A model generated the notes under the pieces. That model was given only the letters and a program-made list of their open reading frames with translations, ran no database searches and had not been told where the DNA came from. Both the position numbers and the translations under genes were made by a program. Below, piece by piece: positions 41,832 to 50,683 of a stretch of DNA of 64,000 nucleotides (positions are counted from its first letter, which is position 1; each line of letters starts with the position of its first letter). Source of the stretch: Fretibacter sp964410285 (GTDB lineage: Bacteria > Pseudomonadota > Alphaproteobacteria > Caulobacterales > Maricaulaceae). The DNA lies in assembly GCA_964410285.1 (NCBI GenBank), contig CAYPFR010000006.1, positions 62,001 to 126,000 of the forward strand. Reading direction: 5' to 3'.

Positions 41832-43235
41832 CTATGCCGAGAAATCTCCGTTCAGGCCGCCAGCTCTTAGCCATTGATAAATTCCGCGTAGTGCAAACAT
41901 TTCTCCCCCGGCAGGGTGAGCTGGAGACGAGCTTGGATTCCAGCCATAGACATCAAGATGCATCCATGGCCTTCCTTTAACAAAACGCTCAAGGAAAAGC
42001 GCCGCGGTCACGGCACCCGCAAAACTGCCGCCCGCATTTTTCATATCGGCGATAGGCGAGGCCAGCATGGCATTATAAGGCTGCCAGAGCGGCATGCGCC
42101 AGACGGGATCATGCTCGGCGGCCGTTTTCGCCAGCAAGGTTTCCACCGGCGCTTCGCGATTGGAGAAAAAAGGCGGAAGCGCGGGCCCCAAAGCCACGCG
42201 CGCGGCCCCCGTCAGCGTCGCAAAATCAATCATCAAAGCCGGCTCCTCCTCAGCCGCGCGAGTCAGCGCATCGCCCAGCACAAGACGGCCTTCAGCATCG
42301 GTATTATCAATCTCCACCGAATGGCCTGCGCGCGTGCTCAGAATGTCGCCAGGCCGATAGGCATTGGCAGAAATCGCGTTTTCCGCCACGGCAATCAGGC
42401 AATGCAAACGTACCGGCAGGCTAGAGGCCATGATCATCGAAGAGAGCGCCAGCGCATGAGCCGCGCCTCCCATATCTTTTTTCATAATGCGCGCACCGGC
42501 TGCGCTTTTGATATTCACCCCGCCCGTGTCAAAAGTGATGCCCTTGCCAATTAGCGCAAGGCGCGGATGGGATGGGTCACCCCACTCAAATTCTACAAGA
42601 CGGGGGGCTTGATGGGCGGCCCGTCCGACAGCGTGGATCATAGGATAGTTCTCGCGCAGTAAATCCTCGCCGACAATCGCGCGCACGCTCGCCCCATGTT
42701 CGGCGGCAAGATCACTTGCAGCCTTGTGCAGAGCCTCTGGACCCATGTCCGCAGCCGGCGTATTGATGAGATCACGGCCCAGCCAAATGGATTTAACGAG
42801 TGCCTGCGCTTCATCGGGGCGGTGCTCCTCGGAAAGCGCGAGCACGGGCGGCTCGTGAGGCTCGGAGAGATAGCGGTCAAATTTATAGGCGCCTAAACCC
42901 CATCCTACTGCCGCGTGGCGCGCGGACCAATCAGGCGGGGAGCTTTTTAGGTGATAAGGTCCGCCTTTAAGGGCGGCGGATAATCCCCCTAGACGAATTC
43001 CGCCCAGCATATCGCCGGCGATGGCGCCCGCCCCATAAAGTACACAGGCAATCTGTCCTTGCGCATCAGGGAGGCTGAGCCTTTGCCCTTTACGGGCTTC
43101 AAAATGGCGCTCTTTGGCATAACGTATTTGCGCGGCGGTCAGCCCCTGCTCTATTTCAGGCCAGCCCTCAGGGCGGCACACATGAATAGCTATGCTATTT
43201 TGGACCGAACTTATATCCGTGAAACAACTGCGCAT
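41832..43235 (-). CDS. Leucyl aminopeptidase family (M17) metallopeptidase
   Basis: Protein of 467 residues. The C-terminal M17 core has the metal and catalytic blocks GKGITFDTGGVNIKSAAG, ARIMKKDMGGAAHAL and NTDAEGRLVLGDAL. The N-terminal domain is less conserved. M17 aminopeptidases release N-terminal residues or cleave Cys-Gly; the substrate range here is not known. An aminopeptidase next to an NlpC/P60 enzyme is a frequent alphaproteobacterial pair, perhaps for peptide recycling. Confidence 0.93.
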   Translation of the reverse strand: MRSCFTDISSVQNSIAIHVCRPEGWPEIEQGLTAAQIRYAKERHFEARKGQRLSLPDAQGQIACVLYGAGAIAGDMLGGIRLGGLSAALKGGPYHLKSSPPDWSARHAAVGWGLGAYKFDRYLSEPHEPPVLALSEEHRPDEAQALVKSIWLGRDLINTPAADMGPEALHKAASDLAAEHGASVRAIVGEDLLRENYPMIHAVGRAAHQAPRLVEFEWGDPSHPRLALIGKGITFDTGGVNIKSAAGARIMKKDMGGAAHALALSSMIMASSLPVRLHCLIAVAENAISANAYRPGDILSTRAGHSVEIDNTDAEGRLVLGDALTRAAEEEPALMIDFATLTGAARVALGPALPPFFSNREAPVETLLAKTAAEHDPVWRMPLWQPYNAMLASPIADMKNAGGSFAGAVTAALFLERFVKGRPWMHLDVYGWNPSSSPAHPAGGEMFALRGIYQWLRAGGLNGDFSA

Positions 43236-43406
43236 AATTAGACCTCAATTCCCCTCTAGGATACGCCCCTTGCCGCTGTGTGCAAGCCTTAATCAATCTC
43301 CTAAACGGGTTCAGCGCGCTGCGGTGCAGACGATCGCAAGGCCCGGGGCTTGTGCGGCTCAAAAAAGGGCTGGTTACGAAAAATTAACCGCAAATCTTTA
43401 CCTTTG

Positions 43407-43421
43407 TTAACGATTTCTTAT
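43407..43421. promoter_or_regulatory. Near-perfect CtrA-like box before tadD
   Basis: TTAA-CGATTTC-TTAT (one mismatch to TTAA-N7-TTAA) lies 42 bp before the tadD start. The match is seen; the role is inferred and weaker than for the perfect sites. Confidence 0.35.
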
Positions 43422-43462
43422 GACAACACAGCCGACAAAAAGCCTATAATTTGGAGAGTTTC

Positions 43463-44764
43463 ATGCCTTTTATCCGGTCCTCATATATCCGCTCGCTTTG
43501 CCTGGGCGCATCTGCCGCAATCTTGTCAGCCTGCGCCGTAGCATCAGGTTATACAGAGCAGGAACAATCCATCGTCGACAGCCTTCAGCCCGGTCTTTAT
43601 CAGCCAGCAAGCCGGCAGGACCGAGACTCCATTGAGACCCAAGATCTTCTCGCGCAGGCGGCCTTTTGGTCGCGCGAAGCCCAGTTAAATCCGGCCGATC
43701 TCGAAACGGCCATCAAACTCACGGCCGCTGTACGAAAACTGGGAAATGCGGCCAGAGCCGTCGATATATCCCAAACCGCCCGCGCCATGCACCCAAGCAA
43801 TCCATATCTTCTGGCAGAATATGCTGCTTCTTTGATTGCAGATGAACGCGGGACCGAAGCCATTAAGCCCTTGCAGCAAGGTCTTCGGACAACGCCAGCC
43901 TATGCGCGCCTCTGGTCACTTATGGGCGCAGCCCTTGATCAGCAGGAAAATTATCCGCAAGCCCGTAGGCATTATGAGCGCGCGCTCAAAATCACGCCAA
44001 ATGATCCGAATGTTCTTGCGAATATGGGGCTTAGCTTTGCCCTAGAAGGTCAAGCCGCTGTTGCCGAGCACTGGCTCCGCCGCGCCGCCGCCCAGCCGGG
44101 CGCGTCTGAGGGCGTTTCTCAAAACCTTGCGCTTGTTTTGCAGCTACAAGGAAAAGCGCCCGAGGGCCGCTTAGCGGAAACACAGTCACCCGCAAGCCAG
44201 CAAAACCTAGCCCCGCGCCCCAATAGAGTCCGCGTTGAGGGGGCCGGCGCGCCGCCCGCGCCGCGCGCAAGATCCTCAGCCGCCTCTCCGGCGCATAGCT
44301 ATCACCAAGCCGGACGCGCCGCCGCCCAAGGCTATCCGCAACCCGGCGGGTCCGCGCCTAATATTCAGGGACAGGGTTATCAGGGTCAGAGTTATCAGGG
44401 CCAAATGGGCAATGGGCGCAATTTTAGTTTTGGTATCGGCGAGCCCAAATCAGCCTCCGAAGCGGCCCGAATGGCCGCGCGACAGTCAAATTCGCGAAAG
44501 GTCAGAGTTCCCGTTGGCGAGCCTATTCCCGGGCAGTTCTTTCGCGCCGCGCCTCAGGGTCAAGGCCCTCAAGGGCAAGGGCCTCAGGGTCAACACATAC
44601 AAGGTGAACACATTCAGGGACAGCCAGTGCAAGGCGGCGTGCCGTATCAGGGCGGAGCAGCCCAGCCTCAATATAACCCAGCGCAGGCCCAGCATCAGCC
44701 TCCATATTATCAGCCGCAATATCCGCGGCAACCTCGCCCGCGCGGCGCGGCGCGGCGTAGATAA
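43463..44764 (+). CDS. tadD: TadD-like TPR lipoprotein with Gln/Gly/Pro-rich tail
   Basis: The ATG at 43463 has GGAGAG just upstream; 433 residues. A lipoprotein signal ends in ILSAC. Tetratricopeptide-like repeats fill about 60-220 (AARAVDISQTARAMHPSNPYLLAEYAA, YARLWSLMGAALDQQENYPQARRHYERALKITPNDPNV), as in TadD, which helps localise the Flp secretin. After about 240 the protein becomes Pro/Gln/Gly-rich with QGQGPQGQ-type repeats, absent from standard TadD. It is convergent with tadC at the end of the cpa cluster, which supports the assignment. Confidence 0.87.
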   Translation: MPFIRSSYIRSLCLGASAAILSACAVASGYTEQEQSIVDSLQPGLYQPASRQDRDSIETQDLLAQAAFWSREAQLNPADLETAIKLTAAVRKLGNAARAVDISQTARAMHPSNPYLLAEYAASLIADERGTEAIKPLQQGLRTTPAYARLWSLMGAALDQQENYPQARRHYERALKITPNDPNVLANMGLSFALEGQAAVAEHWLRRAAAQPGASEGVSQNLALVLQLQGKAPEGRLAETQSPASQQNLAPRPNRVRVEGAGAPPAPRARSSAASPAHSYHQAGRAAAQGYPQPGGSAPNIQGQGYQGQSYQGQMGNGRNFSFGIGEPKSASEAARMAARQSNSRKVRVPVGEPIPGQFFRAAPQGQGPQGQGPQGQHIQGEHIQGQPVQGGVPYQGGAAQPQYNPAQAQHQPPYYQPQYPRQPRPRGAARRR

Positions 44765-44912
44765 GCGCCGCTCCTCAGCTCAAAATTATAGGCTCATGGC
44801 CGCAGAAATAATCGGCTTGCACAAGGGCCGTAAGCCTGCCCATTATTTTAAATGAAATGTAAATCCGTTGGGCTGCCCCGCCATTGCGCGGCGCGGGCGA
44901 GAGTTAGGGACC

Positions 44913-45872
44913 TTAGAAAGAGCCGCTGATCCGCATGGCAGCCGGCGTCAGGATCACGATAAAGATCACAGGCAGGAAGAATAAAATCATCGGAACGGTC
45001 AATTTGGCTGGTAGAGCGGCCGCCTTTTTCTCAGCTTCCAAAACACGCATTTCGCGGTTCTCATTCGCAAGCGTTCTGAGCGTATCTCCCAAAGGGGTAC
45101 CATAACGCTCCGCTTGGACGAGGGCAGTCGAGACGGATTTAATACCGACATGATTATTGCGGCGCGCAAAATTTTCGAAGGCTTGGCGGCGGCTCGGCAG
45201 ATATGACAGTTCCGCGGTTGTGAGGGAAAATTCTTCGGCAAGTTCAACCGAGCTATCAGCCATTTCGGTGGCGACGCGGCCAAAAGCCATTTCAGCAGAC
45301 ATGCCGGCTTCCACACAAATAAGAAGCAAATCAAGGGAGTCCGGGAAGACGGGCATGATTGATTTAAGCCGTTTTGAGGCTCTGTTTTTAAGATAAATGC
45401 CCGGCGCGTAATATCCAAACAATGTCGCGCCAAGCGTCATCCCGACGCGCTGCACCATATCATGACCGCCAACATTCAGGCCTATAAGAAATATAAGGCC
45501 CAGAATAAAGCCCACAATCGGCAGGATTAACCGCGCAAAGTAAAAGGTGTACATGGGGCGCTGTCCGCGAAGGCCGGCCTGTGCCAGCTTATCACGCAAG
45601 TCCGTTGCCTCTAAAAGCTTCTCAAGGCTAAGGCCGTCCACAAGGTTTTTGACAAACCCCTTATTGCCTTGGCGTAGGCCTTTGTCTTTGTTCAAATCAT
45701 CAAGGCGCGCTAGGCGCATGGTCTCGCGCGTATCTGCAACCGAGGCCATACGTTTCTTAAGTTTGTCACCCTCAAGCATTGGCGAGACCAAAGTATAAAC
45801 GGTCGCCACAACAGAAATTGCAACAATGGCGTTCAATGCAGTTCTTAAGGATTGAGCTAATTCAGCGTCCAT
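44913..45872 (-). CDS. tadC: Flp pilus inner-membrane platform protein TadC
   Basis: Type II secretion F-type membrane protein of 319 residues. The core has FPDSLDLLLICVEAGMSAEMAF and LVQAERYGTPLGDTLRTLANENREMRVLEAEKKAAALPAKL split over two helices, followed by the C-terminal LTVPMILFFLPVIFIVIL helix. Together with TadB it forms the assembly platform for the TadA ATPase. Last gene of the cpa cluster, 8 bp after tadB. Confidence 0.94.
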   Translation of the reverse strand: MDAELAQSLRTALNAIVAISVVATVYTLVSPMLEGDKLKKRMASVADTRETMRLARLDDLNKDKGLRQGNKGFVKNLVDGLSLEKLLEATDLRDKLAQAGLRGQRPMYTFYFARLILPIVGFILGLIFLIGLNVGGHDMVQRVGMTLGATLFGYYAPGIYLKNRASKRLKSIMPVFPDSLDLLLICVEAGMSAEMAFGRVATEMADSSVELAEEFSLTTAELSYLPSRRQAFENFARRNNHVGIKSVSTALVQAERYGTPLGDTLRTLANENREMRVLEAEKKAAALPAKLTVPMILFFLPVIFIVILTPAAMRISGSF

Positions 45873-45880
45873 CGTCTCGC

Positions 45881-46867
45881 CTATACCTTAAAGTTAATCA
45901 TTTTGCGCATGACCAATGTGCCCATGACCATCATTGACGCGCCGATCATCAGCATTTTTTGCCCCTTCGCTGTCGTATATAGCTCGGTCATATAATCAGG
46001 CGAGAGCATCGTAATCAGAACCATAATAATCGGCGGCAAGGCGGCGATAATACCTGCAGACATTTTCGCTTCAGCGGAGAGCGCCTTAATTTTTTGGCGA
46101 AGCACTTTACGGCCGCGCAAAACTTTGGCCAGATTGGAAAGACTTTCGCCCAAGTTGCCCCCTGTTGAACGCTGAATGTTGAGCACAGTTGCGAAAAAAT
46201 TGACTTCGGACAACGGCATGCGCTCGGCCATACGCTCAAGGCAAACCTCAATCGGCACGCCTACGGACTCCCCTTCGACCACAAGCTGAAACTCTGTGCG
46301 GACCGGTTCAGGGCTCTCATGCGCGATGATTTTTAGGCAATCCCCAAGCGGCAGACCCGTACGCACACCGCGAACGATAATTTCCATGGCATCAGCAAAA
46401 TGCGCCGTGAATTTCTTCTGGCGGCGCTTAATCGTCGAGCTTAGCCAAAAATTTGGAATACCAAACCCGAACCCAATGGCCATACCCAGACATAGCTTCC
46501 AGCTTTGCCCTAGAACAAAGGGAACACCGCCTGCAACCAACGCAAGACCTGCGCAGATCATCAAAAAGGTTTGCGGTTTAATTGTCCAATTGGCCTGGAG
46601 AATTTTCGATCCGAGAGATTTTTTCTTCTTGGCCTTGTTCTTTTGTTCTTCTTCAAGTTTGCCAAGCGACTCTTCAATCTGTTTACGCCGATTGCTGCTA
46701 TCATCGGAGCGTAGAAAACGCATAATTCCGCCATTACCCGATGAAGTTCCGGAAGACGAAATCTCAGACGCCCGCTTAAGACCTTTATCCTCTTCGCCAA
46801 TGAACATCAGGCCGATCAAGACGACACCGATAGCCAGAGCGGCGGGAAGTATCAGTGACTGATCCAT
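45881..46867 (-). CDS. tadB: Flp pilus inner-membrane platform protein TadB
   Basis: Protein of 328 residues with an N-terminal membrane helix, a charged linker (FLRSDDSSNRRKQIEESLGK) and the type II secretion F domain (FADAMEIIVRGVRTGLPLGDCL, FFATVLNIQRSTGGNLGESLSNLAKVLR). The C-terminal helices end in MVMGTLVMRKMINFKV. It follows cpaF by 2 bp and precedes tadC by 8 bp, the standard order. Confidence 0.95.
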   Translation of the reverse strand: MDQSLILPAALAIGVVLIGLMFIGEEDKGLKRASEISSSGTSSGNGGIMRFLRSDDSSNRRKQIEESLGKLEEEQKNKAKKKKSLGSKILQANWTIKPQTFLMICAGLALVAGGVPFVLGQSWKLCLGMAIGFGFGIPNFWLSSTIKRRQKKFTAHFADAMEIIVRGVRTGLPLGDCLKIIAHESPEPVRTEFQLVVEGESVGVPIEVCLERMAERMPLSEVNFFATVLNIQRSTGGNLGESLSNLAKVLRGRKVLRQKIKALSAEAKMSAGIIAALPPIIMVLITMLSPDYMTELYTTAKGQKMLMIGASMMVMGTLVMRKMINFKV

Positions 46868-46869
46868 GA

Positions 46870-48297
46870 CTAACGTCCGGCCTCATCAAGCGCTTCGGCG
46901 AGCTGACGCTCTAGGTTGAAGTAACGAGCGCGGTCCCAGAATACAGGGCGGGCAATGCCGGTCGATTTGTGTTCGCCGATAATCTTACCGTCAGCATCCT
47001 CGCCGTCCATTTCATAGACAATCAAATCTTGGGTGACGATCACATCACCTTCCATGCCAAGCACTTCGGTAATGTGGGTGATGCGGCGAGACCCATCACG
47101 AAGACGCGTGGCCTGAACAATAATATCGACTGACCCCGTAATCATTTCGCGGATCGTTTTCGCAGGGAGTGAGAAACCGCCCATGGTAATCATGGACTCA
47201 AGACGCGAGAGGGCTTCGCGGGGTGAGTTGGCGTGAAGCGTTCCCATGGAGCCATCGTGGCCCGTGTTCATGGCCTGCAACAAGTCAAAGGCTTCGGGTC
47301 CACGCACCTCACCCACGATAATCCGCTCTGGGCGCATCCGAAGGCAGTTTTTCACAAGGTCCGACATGGTAATCTTACCCTTGCCTTCTAGGTTAGGCGG
47401 ACGGGTCTCAAGACGCACAACATGAGGCTGCTGCAGCTGCAATTCCGCCGCATCTTCGCAGGTAATGATACGCTCATCTGGATGAATAAACCCGGTCAAA
47501 CAATTTAATAGCGTCGTTTTGCCTGAACCCGTACCGCCGGAAATGACGATATTACATTGACAAGCACCGATAATCTCAAGAACGCGCGCACCCGCCGGTG
47601 AAATGGATTTAAAGTTTACCAAATCGGAGAGCTGTAGCTTGTCTTTCTTAAACTTACGAATTGTGAGCGCAGGACCATCAATTGAAAGCGGCGGCGCGAT
47701 CACGTTAACACGAGAACCATCAAGCAAACGCGCATCACAAATCGGGCTGGCTTCATCAACGCGGCGGCCGACTTGGGACACAATGCGCTGACAAATATTC
47801 ATCAATTGTTGATTGTCACGGAAGCGGATATTTGTTTTTTCCATCTTACCATTGGTTTCGATGAAAACATGTTTGGCACCATTGACCATGATGTCGGCAA
47901 TGTCGTCACGAGCCAGAAGCGGCTCAAGCGGCCCATAGCCCAAAATATCATCACAAATTTCGCCAATTAGCTGACTTTGTTCTGCAACGGAAAGGCGGAC
48001 ATTCCGAATGGCGATAATTTCGTCAACAATTGTGCGGATTTCCGCGCGCGCCTTTTCAGGCTGCATCCCCGCCAAGGCCGAGACGTCAATTGTCTCAAAC
48101 AATGCATTAAAAATTGTCGCTTTGGTTTCGTAATATTCCTCTGTTGGCTCGGCCCGGCCCCCGCGCTGCACATTCGCGCTTGCAGTTGGCATAGGCGTTG
48201 GGTCAGCCGCCTGAGTCCGCTCGGTTTTCGGAGCGGATGCGGTTTCTGTTGGCGGAGCTTTGAGTGCGGCGGAGCCCGCAGCGCGTTTACCAAACAT
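46870..48297 (-). CDS. cpaF: Flp pilus assembly ATPase CpaF/TadA
   Basis: Secretion ATPase of 475 residues that powers pilus extension and retraction. The N terminus is a Pro/Thr-rich tail, then the helical N domain (LVEPxx-type DILGYGPLEPLLARDDIADIMVNG). The nucleotide site is ISGGTGSGKTTLLN, with the Asp box ITCEDAAELQL and the Walker B/His region RPERIIVGEVRGPEAFDLLQAMNTGHDGSMGTLHA, all diagnostic. It lies 4 bp after cpaE. Confidence 0.97.
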   Translation of the reverse strand: MFGKRAAGSAALKAPPTETASAPKTERTQAADPTPMPTASANVQRGGRAEPTEEYYETKATIFNALFETIDVSALAGMQPEKARAEIRTIVDEIIAIRNVRLSVAEQSQLIGEICDDILGYGPLEPLLARDDIADIMVNGAKHVFIETNGKMEKTNIRFRDNQQLMNICQRIVSQVGRRVDEASPICDARLLDGSRVNVIAPPLSIDGPALTIRKFKKDKLQLSDLVNFKSISPAGARVLEIIGACQCNIVISGGTGSGKTTLLNCLTGFIHPDERIITCEDAAELQLQQPHVVRLETRPPNLEGKGKITMSDLVKNCLRMRPERIIVGEVRGPEAFDLLQAMNTGHDGSMGTLHANSPREALSRLESMITMGGFSLPAKTIREMITGSVDIIVQATRLRDGSRRITHITEVLGMEGDVIVTQDLIVYEMDGEDADGKIIGEHKSTGIARPVFWDRARYFNLERQLAEALDEAGR

Positions 48298-48301
48298 AAC
48301 G

Positions 48302-49927
48302 CTATTTACCCTTCAGCTTAGAGAACAGGGACTTGCTATCCCCTTTACCTTTTTTGCGCCCAATTTTTGCGTTCATATCTGGAAAGCGTCCGGTCTTAAG
48401 GCGTGCGGCAAGCATATTAAATCCCGTCACATGTCCTGAGGCGGATTTAATATCTGTGAGCATTTTGCCTTCTGCTGTTGCCTGAATATAGACCTCGGGG
48501 TCAAAGGCCAGCGCAATCGCAGGTTCTAAACCCACCATAGATCCAAAGTCTTTAACGGGAATCTCATTGACCTTCGCCGCACCAACGCGGTTTAAAATAA
48601 GGATCGGGTCGGGGTCATTGGGGCGCTTATCACGCAGAAAATCTACCAGATTTTTTGTATTCCGCAGACTTGCTAAATCAGGCGTCGCCGTGATCACAAT
48701 GTCATCACTGGACGTCAGAACACGCGAGGTCCACTTGGTCCAATAGTGCGGCAAATCCAAAATCGTCATGGGGCTTACGCCGCGCACAACATTAACAACG
48801 GCCTCATATGCCTCAGGGTCCATAATTGGAGATGTCCCTAAAGATCCTGCCGCTGGCAGAAGGGATAAATTCGGCGTATGGCGGATCATAATCCTATCCA
48901 GCAGCGTCTCGTCCAAGCGCTCAGGTTCCGCAAGCGCTTCTTCCAAACCTTGCGAGCTGTCATAGGCAAAATCCAGACCGGTCGTTCCCCAGCTTTCGTC
49001 AAGATCGACAAGAGCAGTTTGCTGTCCGATTTGCTCTGACAGGCACCATGCCACATTATGCGCCAATGTTGAGCTTCCCACACCTCCCTTAGAGCCAAAA
49101 AAGGCCGTGACGCGTCCTGCAAAAGGCTTATCCGGGTCGCTAAAGAGATCAGACAGTGAATGGATAATTGAAAGCGGGCTCAGCGGGGGTACGAGGTAAT
49201 CGCTGACGCCTTGATCGATCAATTGGCGATAAAGGCGGATATCATTGGCAGCGCCAATAACGACGACTTTTGTACCTTCGTCGCAAACGGCAGCCAATTC
49301 CTCAAGCTGTGAGAATAGCTCTGGTCCGCGCATACCACTTTCGATCAATATGAGGTTTGGCGTACTTTCTTTGTGATAATATTCAATCGCAGCCGATAAA
49401 CCGCCCATATAGACAGAAAGATTGGCACGCTTCATTCGCCAATCGCGCTGCGTCGCATCGACAGCGCCTGCCGTTTCAGGTCGGTCACAAAAGGCATGAA
49501 TGGTTACAGCAGGCAAAGCCTTCTCCCCGCCTTCGCGCGGAGCTTCCTCTTGCGCTGTTAGCACGGGAGGCGCAGCAACGGGTGCGGGCGCAACCCCGGC
49601 GGGCATTTGATAGGCGGCTTGCGGATGCCCCATTTGTGGGTGCGGCATGGCCTGTGGATGCGGCATCGCCTGAGGCATGGCTTGTGGATGCGGCATGGCT
49701 TGCGGATGCGGCATCGCCTGAGGCATAGCTTGTGGGTGCGGCATAGCTTGTGGCCGCGGCATGGCTTGTGGGTGCGGCATGGCTTGAGGGTGCGGCATGG
49801 CCTGCGGCGCAGCTTGCGGTTGCGGCACGCCCTGCGGATGTGGGATAGCTTGCGGCGCGGGCTGTGGGACAGGACTAGGCATTGCCATGGGTCTTGTTTG
49901 CTGATTTTGATTCGTCATTATTGTCAT
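48302..49927 (-). CDS. cpaE: Pilus localisation ATPase CpaE/TadZ with HPQAMP repeat tail
   Basis: MinD/ParA-like ATPase that places the pilus machinery in the cell. The 541-residue protein has an N-terminal low-complexity region (about 15-105) of HPQAMP and PQAMPQ units. A degenerate receiver-like domain follows (TIHAFCDRPETAGAV to LVPPLSPLSIIHSL), then the ATPase domain with deviant Walker A FFGSKGGVGSSTLAHN (about 277-291) and LDLPHYW. The repeat region is not part of the standard family. An ATG nine bases further in (49918) is possible. First of the tight cpaE-cpaF-tadB-tadC group. Confidence 0.94.
   Translation of the reverse strand: MTIMTNQNQQTRPMAMPSPVPQPAPQAIPHPQGVPQPQAAPQAMPHPQAMPHPQAMPRPQAMPHPQAMPQAMPHPQAMPHPQAMPQAMPHPQAMPHPQMGHPQAAYQMPAGVAPAPVAAPPVLTAQEEAPREGGEKALPAVTIHAFCDRPETAGAVDATQRDWRMKRANLSVYMGGLSAAIEYYHKESTPNLILIESGMRGPELFSQLEELAAVCDEGTKVVVIGAANDIRLYRQLIDQGVSDYLVPPLSPLSIIHSLSDLFSDPDKPFAGRVTAFFGSKGGVGSSTLAHNVAWCLSEQIGQQTALVDLDESWGTTGLDFAYDSSQGLEEALAEPERLDETLLDRIMIRHTPNLSLLPAAGSLGTSPIMDPEAYEAVVNVVRGVSPMTILDLPHYWTKWTSRVLTSSDDIVITATPDLASLRNTKNLVDFLRDKRPNDPDPILILNRVGAAKVNEIPVKDFGSMVGLEPAIALAFDPEVYIQATAEGKMLTDIKSASGHVTGFNMLAARLKTGRFPDMNAKIGRKKGKGDSKSLFSKLKGK
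49625..49810. repeat. Imperfect 18-bp tandem repeats in cpaE
   Basis: About ten near-identical copies of an 18-bp unit of the form GGCATGGCTTGTGGATGC lie in frame; on the minus strand they encode HPQAMP-type hexapeptides, with some shortened copies (PQAMPQ). Most differences are single base changes, so the array has diverged after amplification. Confidence 0.8.
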
Positions 49928-49982
49928 CCGCTTTAAAATCCGTTGCGCTTCATCTTGCTTGAGTATTCAAGCACTCTTAGCT

Positions 49983-50675
49983 CTAATTATCTTCAGTTCG
50001 GTTCTCTTGCCGGTCCGGTTGCTCAGAAGCCGGATTTTCACCAAGAATAAATTTGTCATAAACCGCTTGGCGCCTCTGAGCGTCGGGCGGCCCCATTGAA
50101 TAAGGCTCTAATAGCTGTCTTGGGTCTTGGATCATCGCGCCAAGATTAGCGTTGAATGAACATCCAAATGACGGTCCGGGACGATTTGAGTGAGTTGACA
50201 TCAAATCCGCGCCGCTGCGGCAATCCTTAGGTATAATTTTAAGCCGGCGATAAGAGACAACAACCGGCGCAGGCGCGGCCGGGTTTGTCTGATATTGACC
50301 CGTTTGTAAGGCCCCAACCCCCATGCCCAGCTGTGACATGGTCTGACGTATTAGGTTGGCCGATTGCCGCGTACCGATCATTCCGGACTGCGCGGCGGGC
50401 ACGTTCATATAGAGTGGGCCGTCGCCATGGAGGGCGTAAGCGTTAAGAAATTCTGCGACTGCGGCTTGATCACGGGACGCCAAGGACATGCCGTTTGGGC
50501 GCGAGTATAGTTCTAGGCGTTCAATAGACTCGGAAATCGAGATTGGGTTGGCATTGACCGAGGATCCGCCGTGATAACCCTGTGGAGAACAGGCCGAGAG
50601 CGTAAGCCCTGCGCCCAAGCTCACCAAAGCCGAGACAGCGATCTGCGAAAAACGTGTTCTAACAATCTGTGTCAT
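49983..50675 (-). CDS. cpaD: Flp pilus lipoprotein CpaD
   Basis: Outer-membrane lipoprotein of 230 residues that assists the secretin. The signal ends with the lipobox TLSAC. The family hallmark RPGPSFGCSFNANLGAMIQD, followed by PRQLLEP, lies near the C terminus, with VVSYRRL and DCRSGADL before it. It follows cpaC by 8 bp. The C-terminal tail is Glu/Asn/Arg-rich. Confidence 0.93.
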   Translation of the reverse strand: MTQIVRTRFSQIAVSALVSLGAGLTLSACSPQGYHGGSSVNANPISISESIERLELYSRPNGMSLASRDQAAVAEFLNAYALHGDGPLYMNVPAAQSGMIGTRQSANLIRQTMSQLGMGVGALQTGQYQTNPAAPAPVVVSYRRLKIIPKDCRSGADLMSTHSNRPGPSFGCSFNANLGAMIQDPRQLLEPYSMGPPDAQRRQAVYDKFILGENPASEQPDRQENRTEDN

Positions 50676-50683
50676 GCCAGCTC

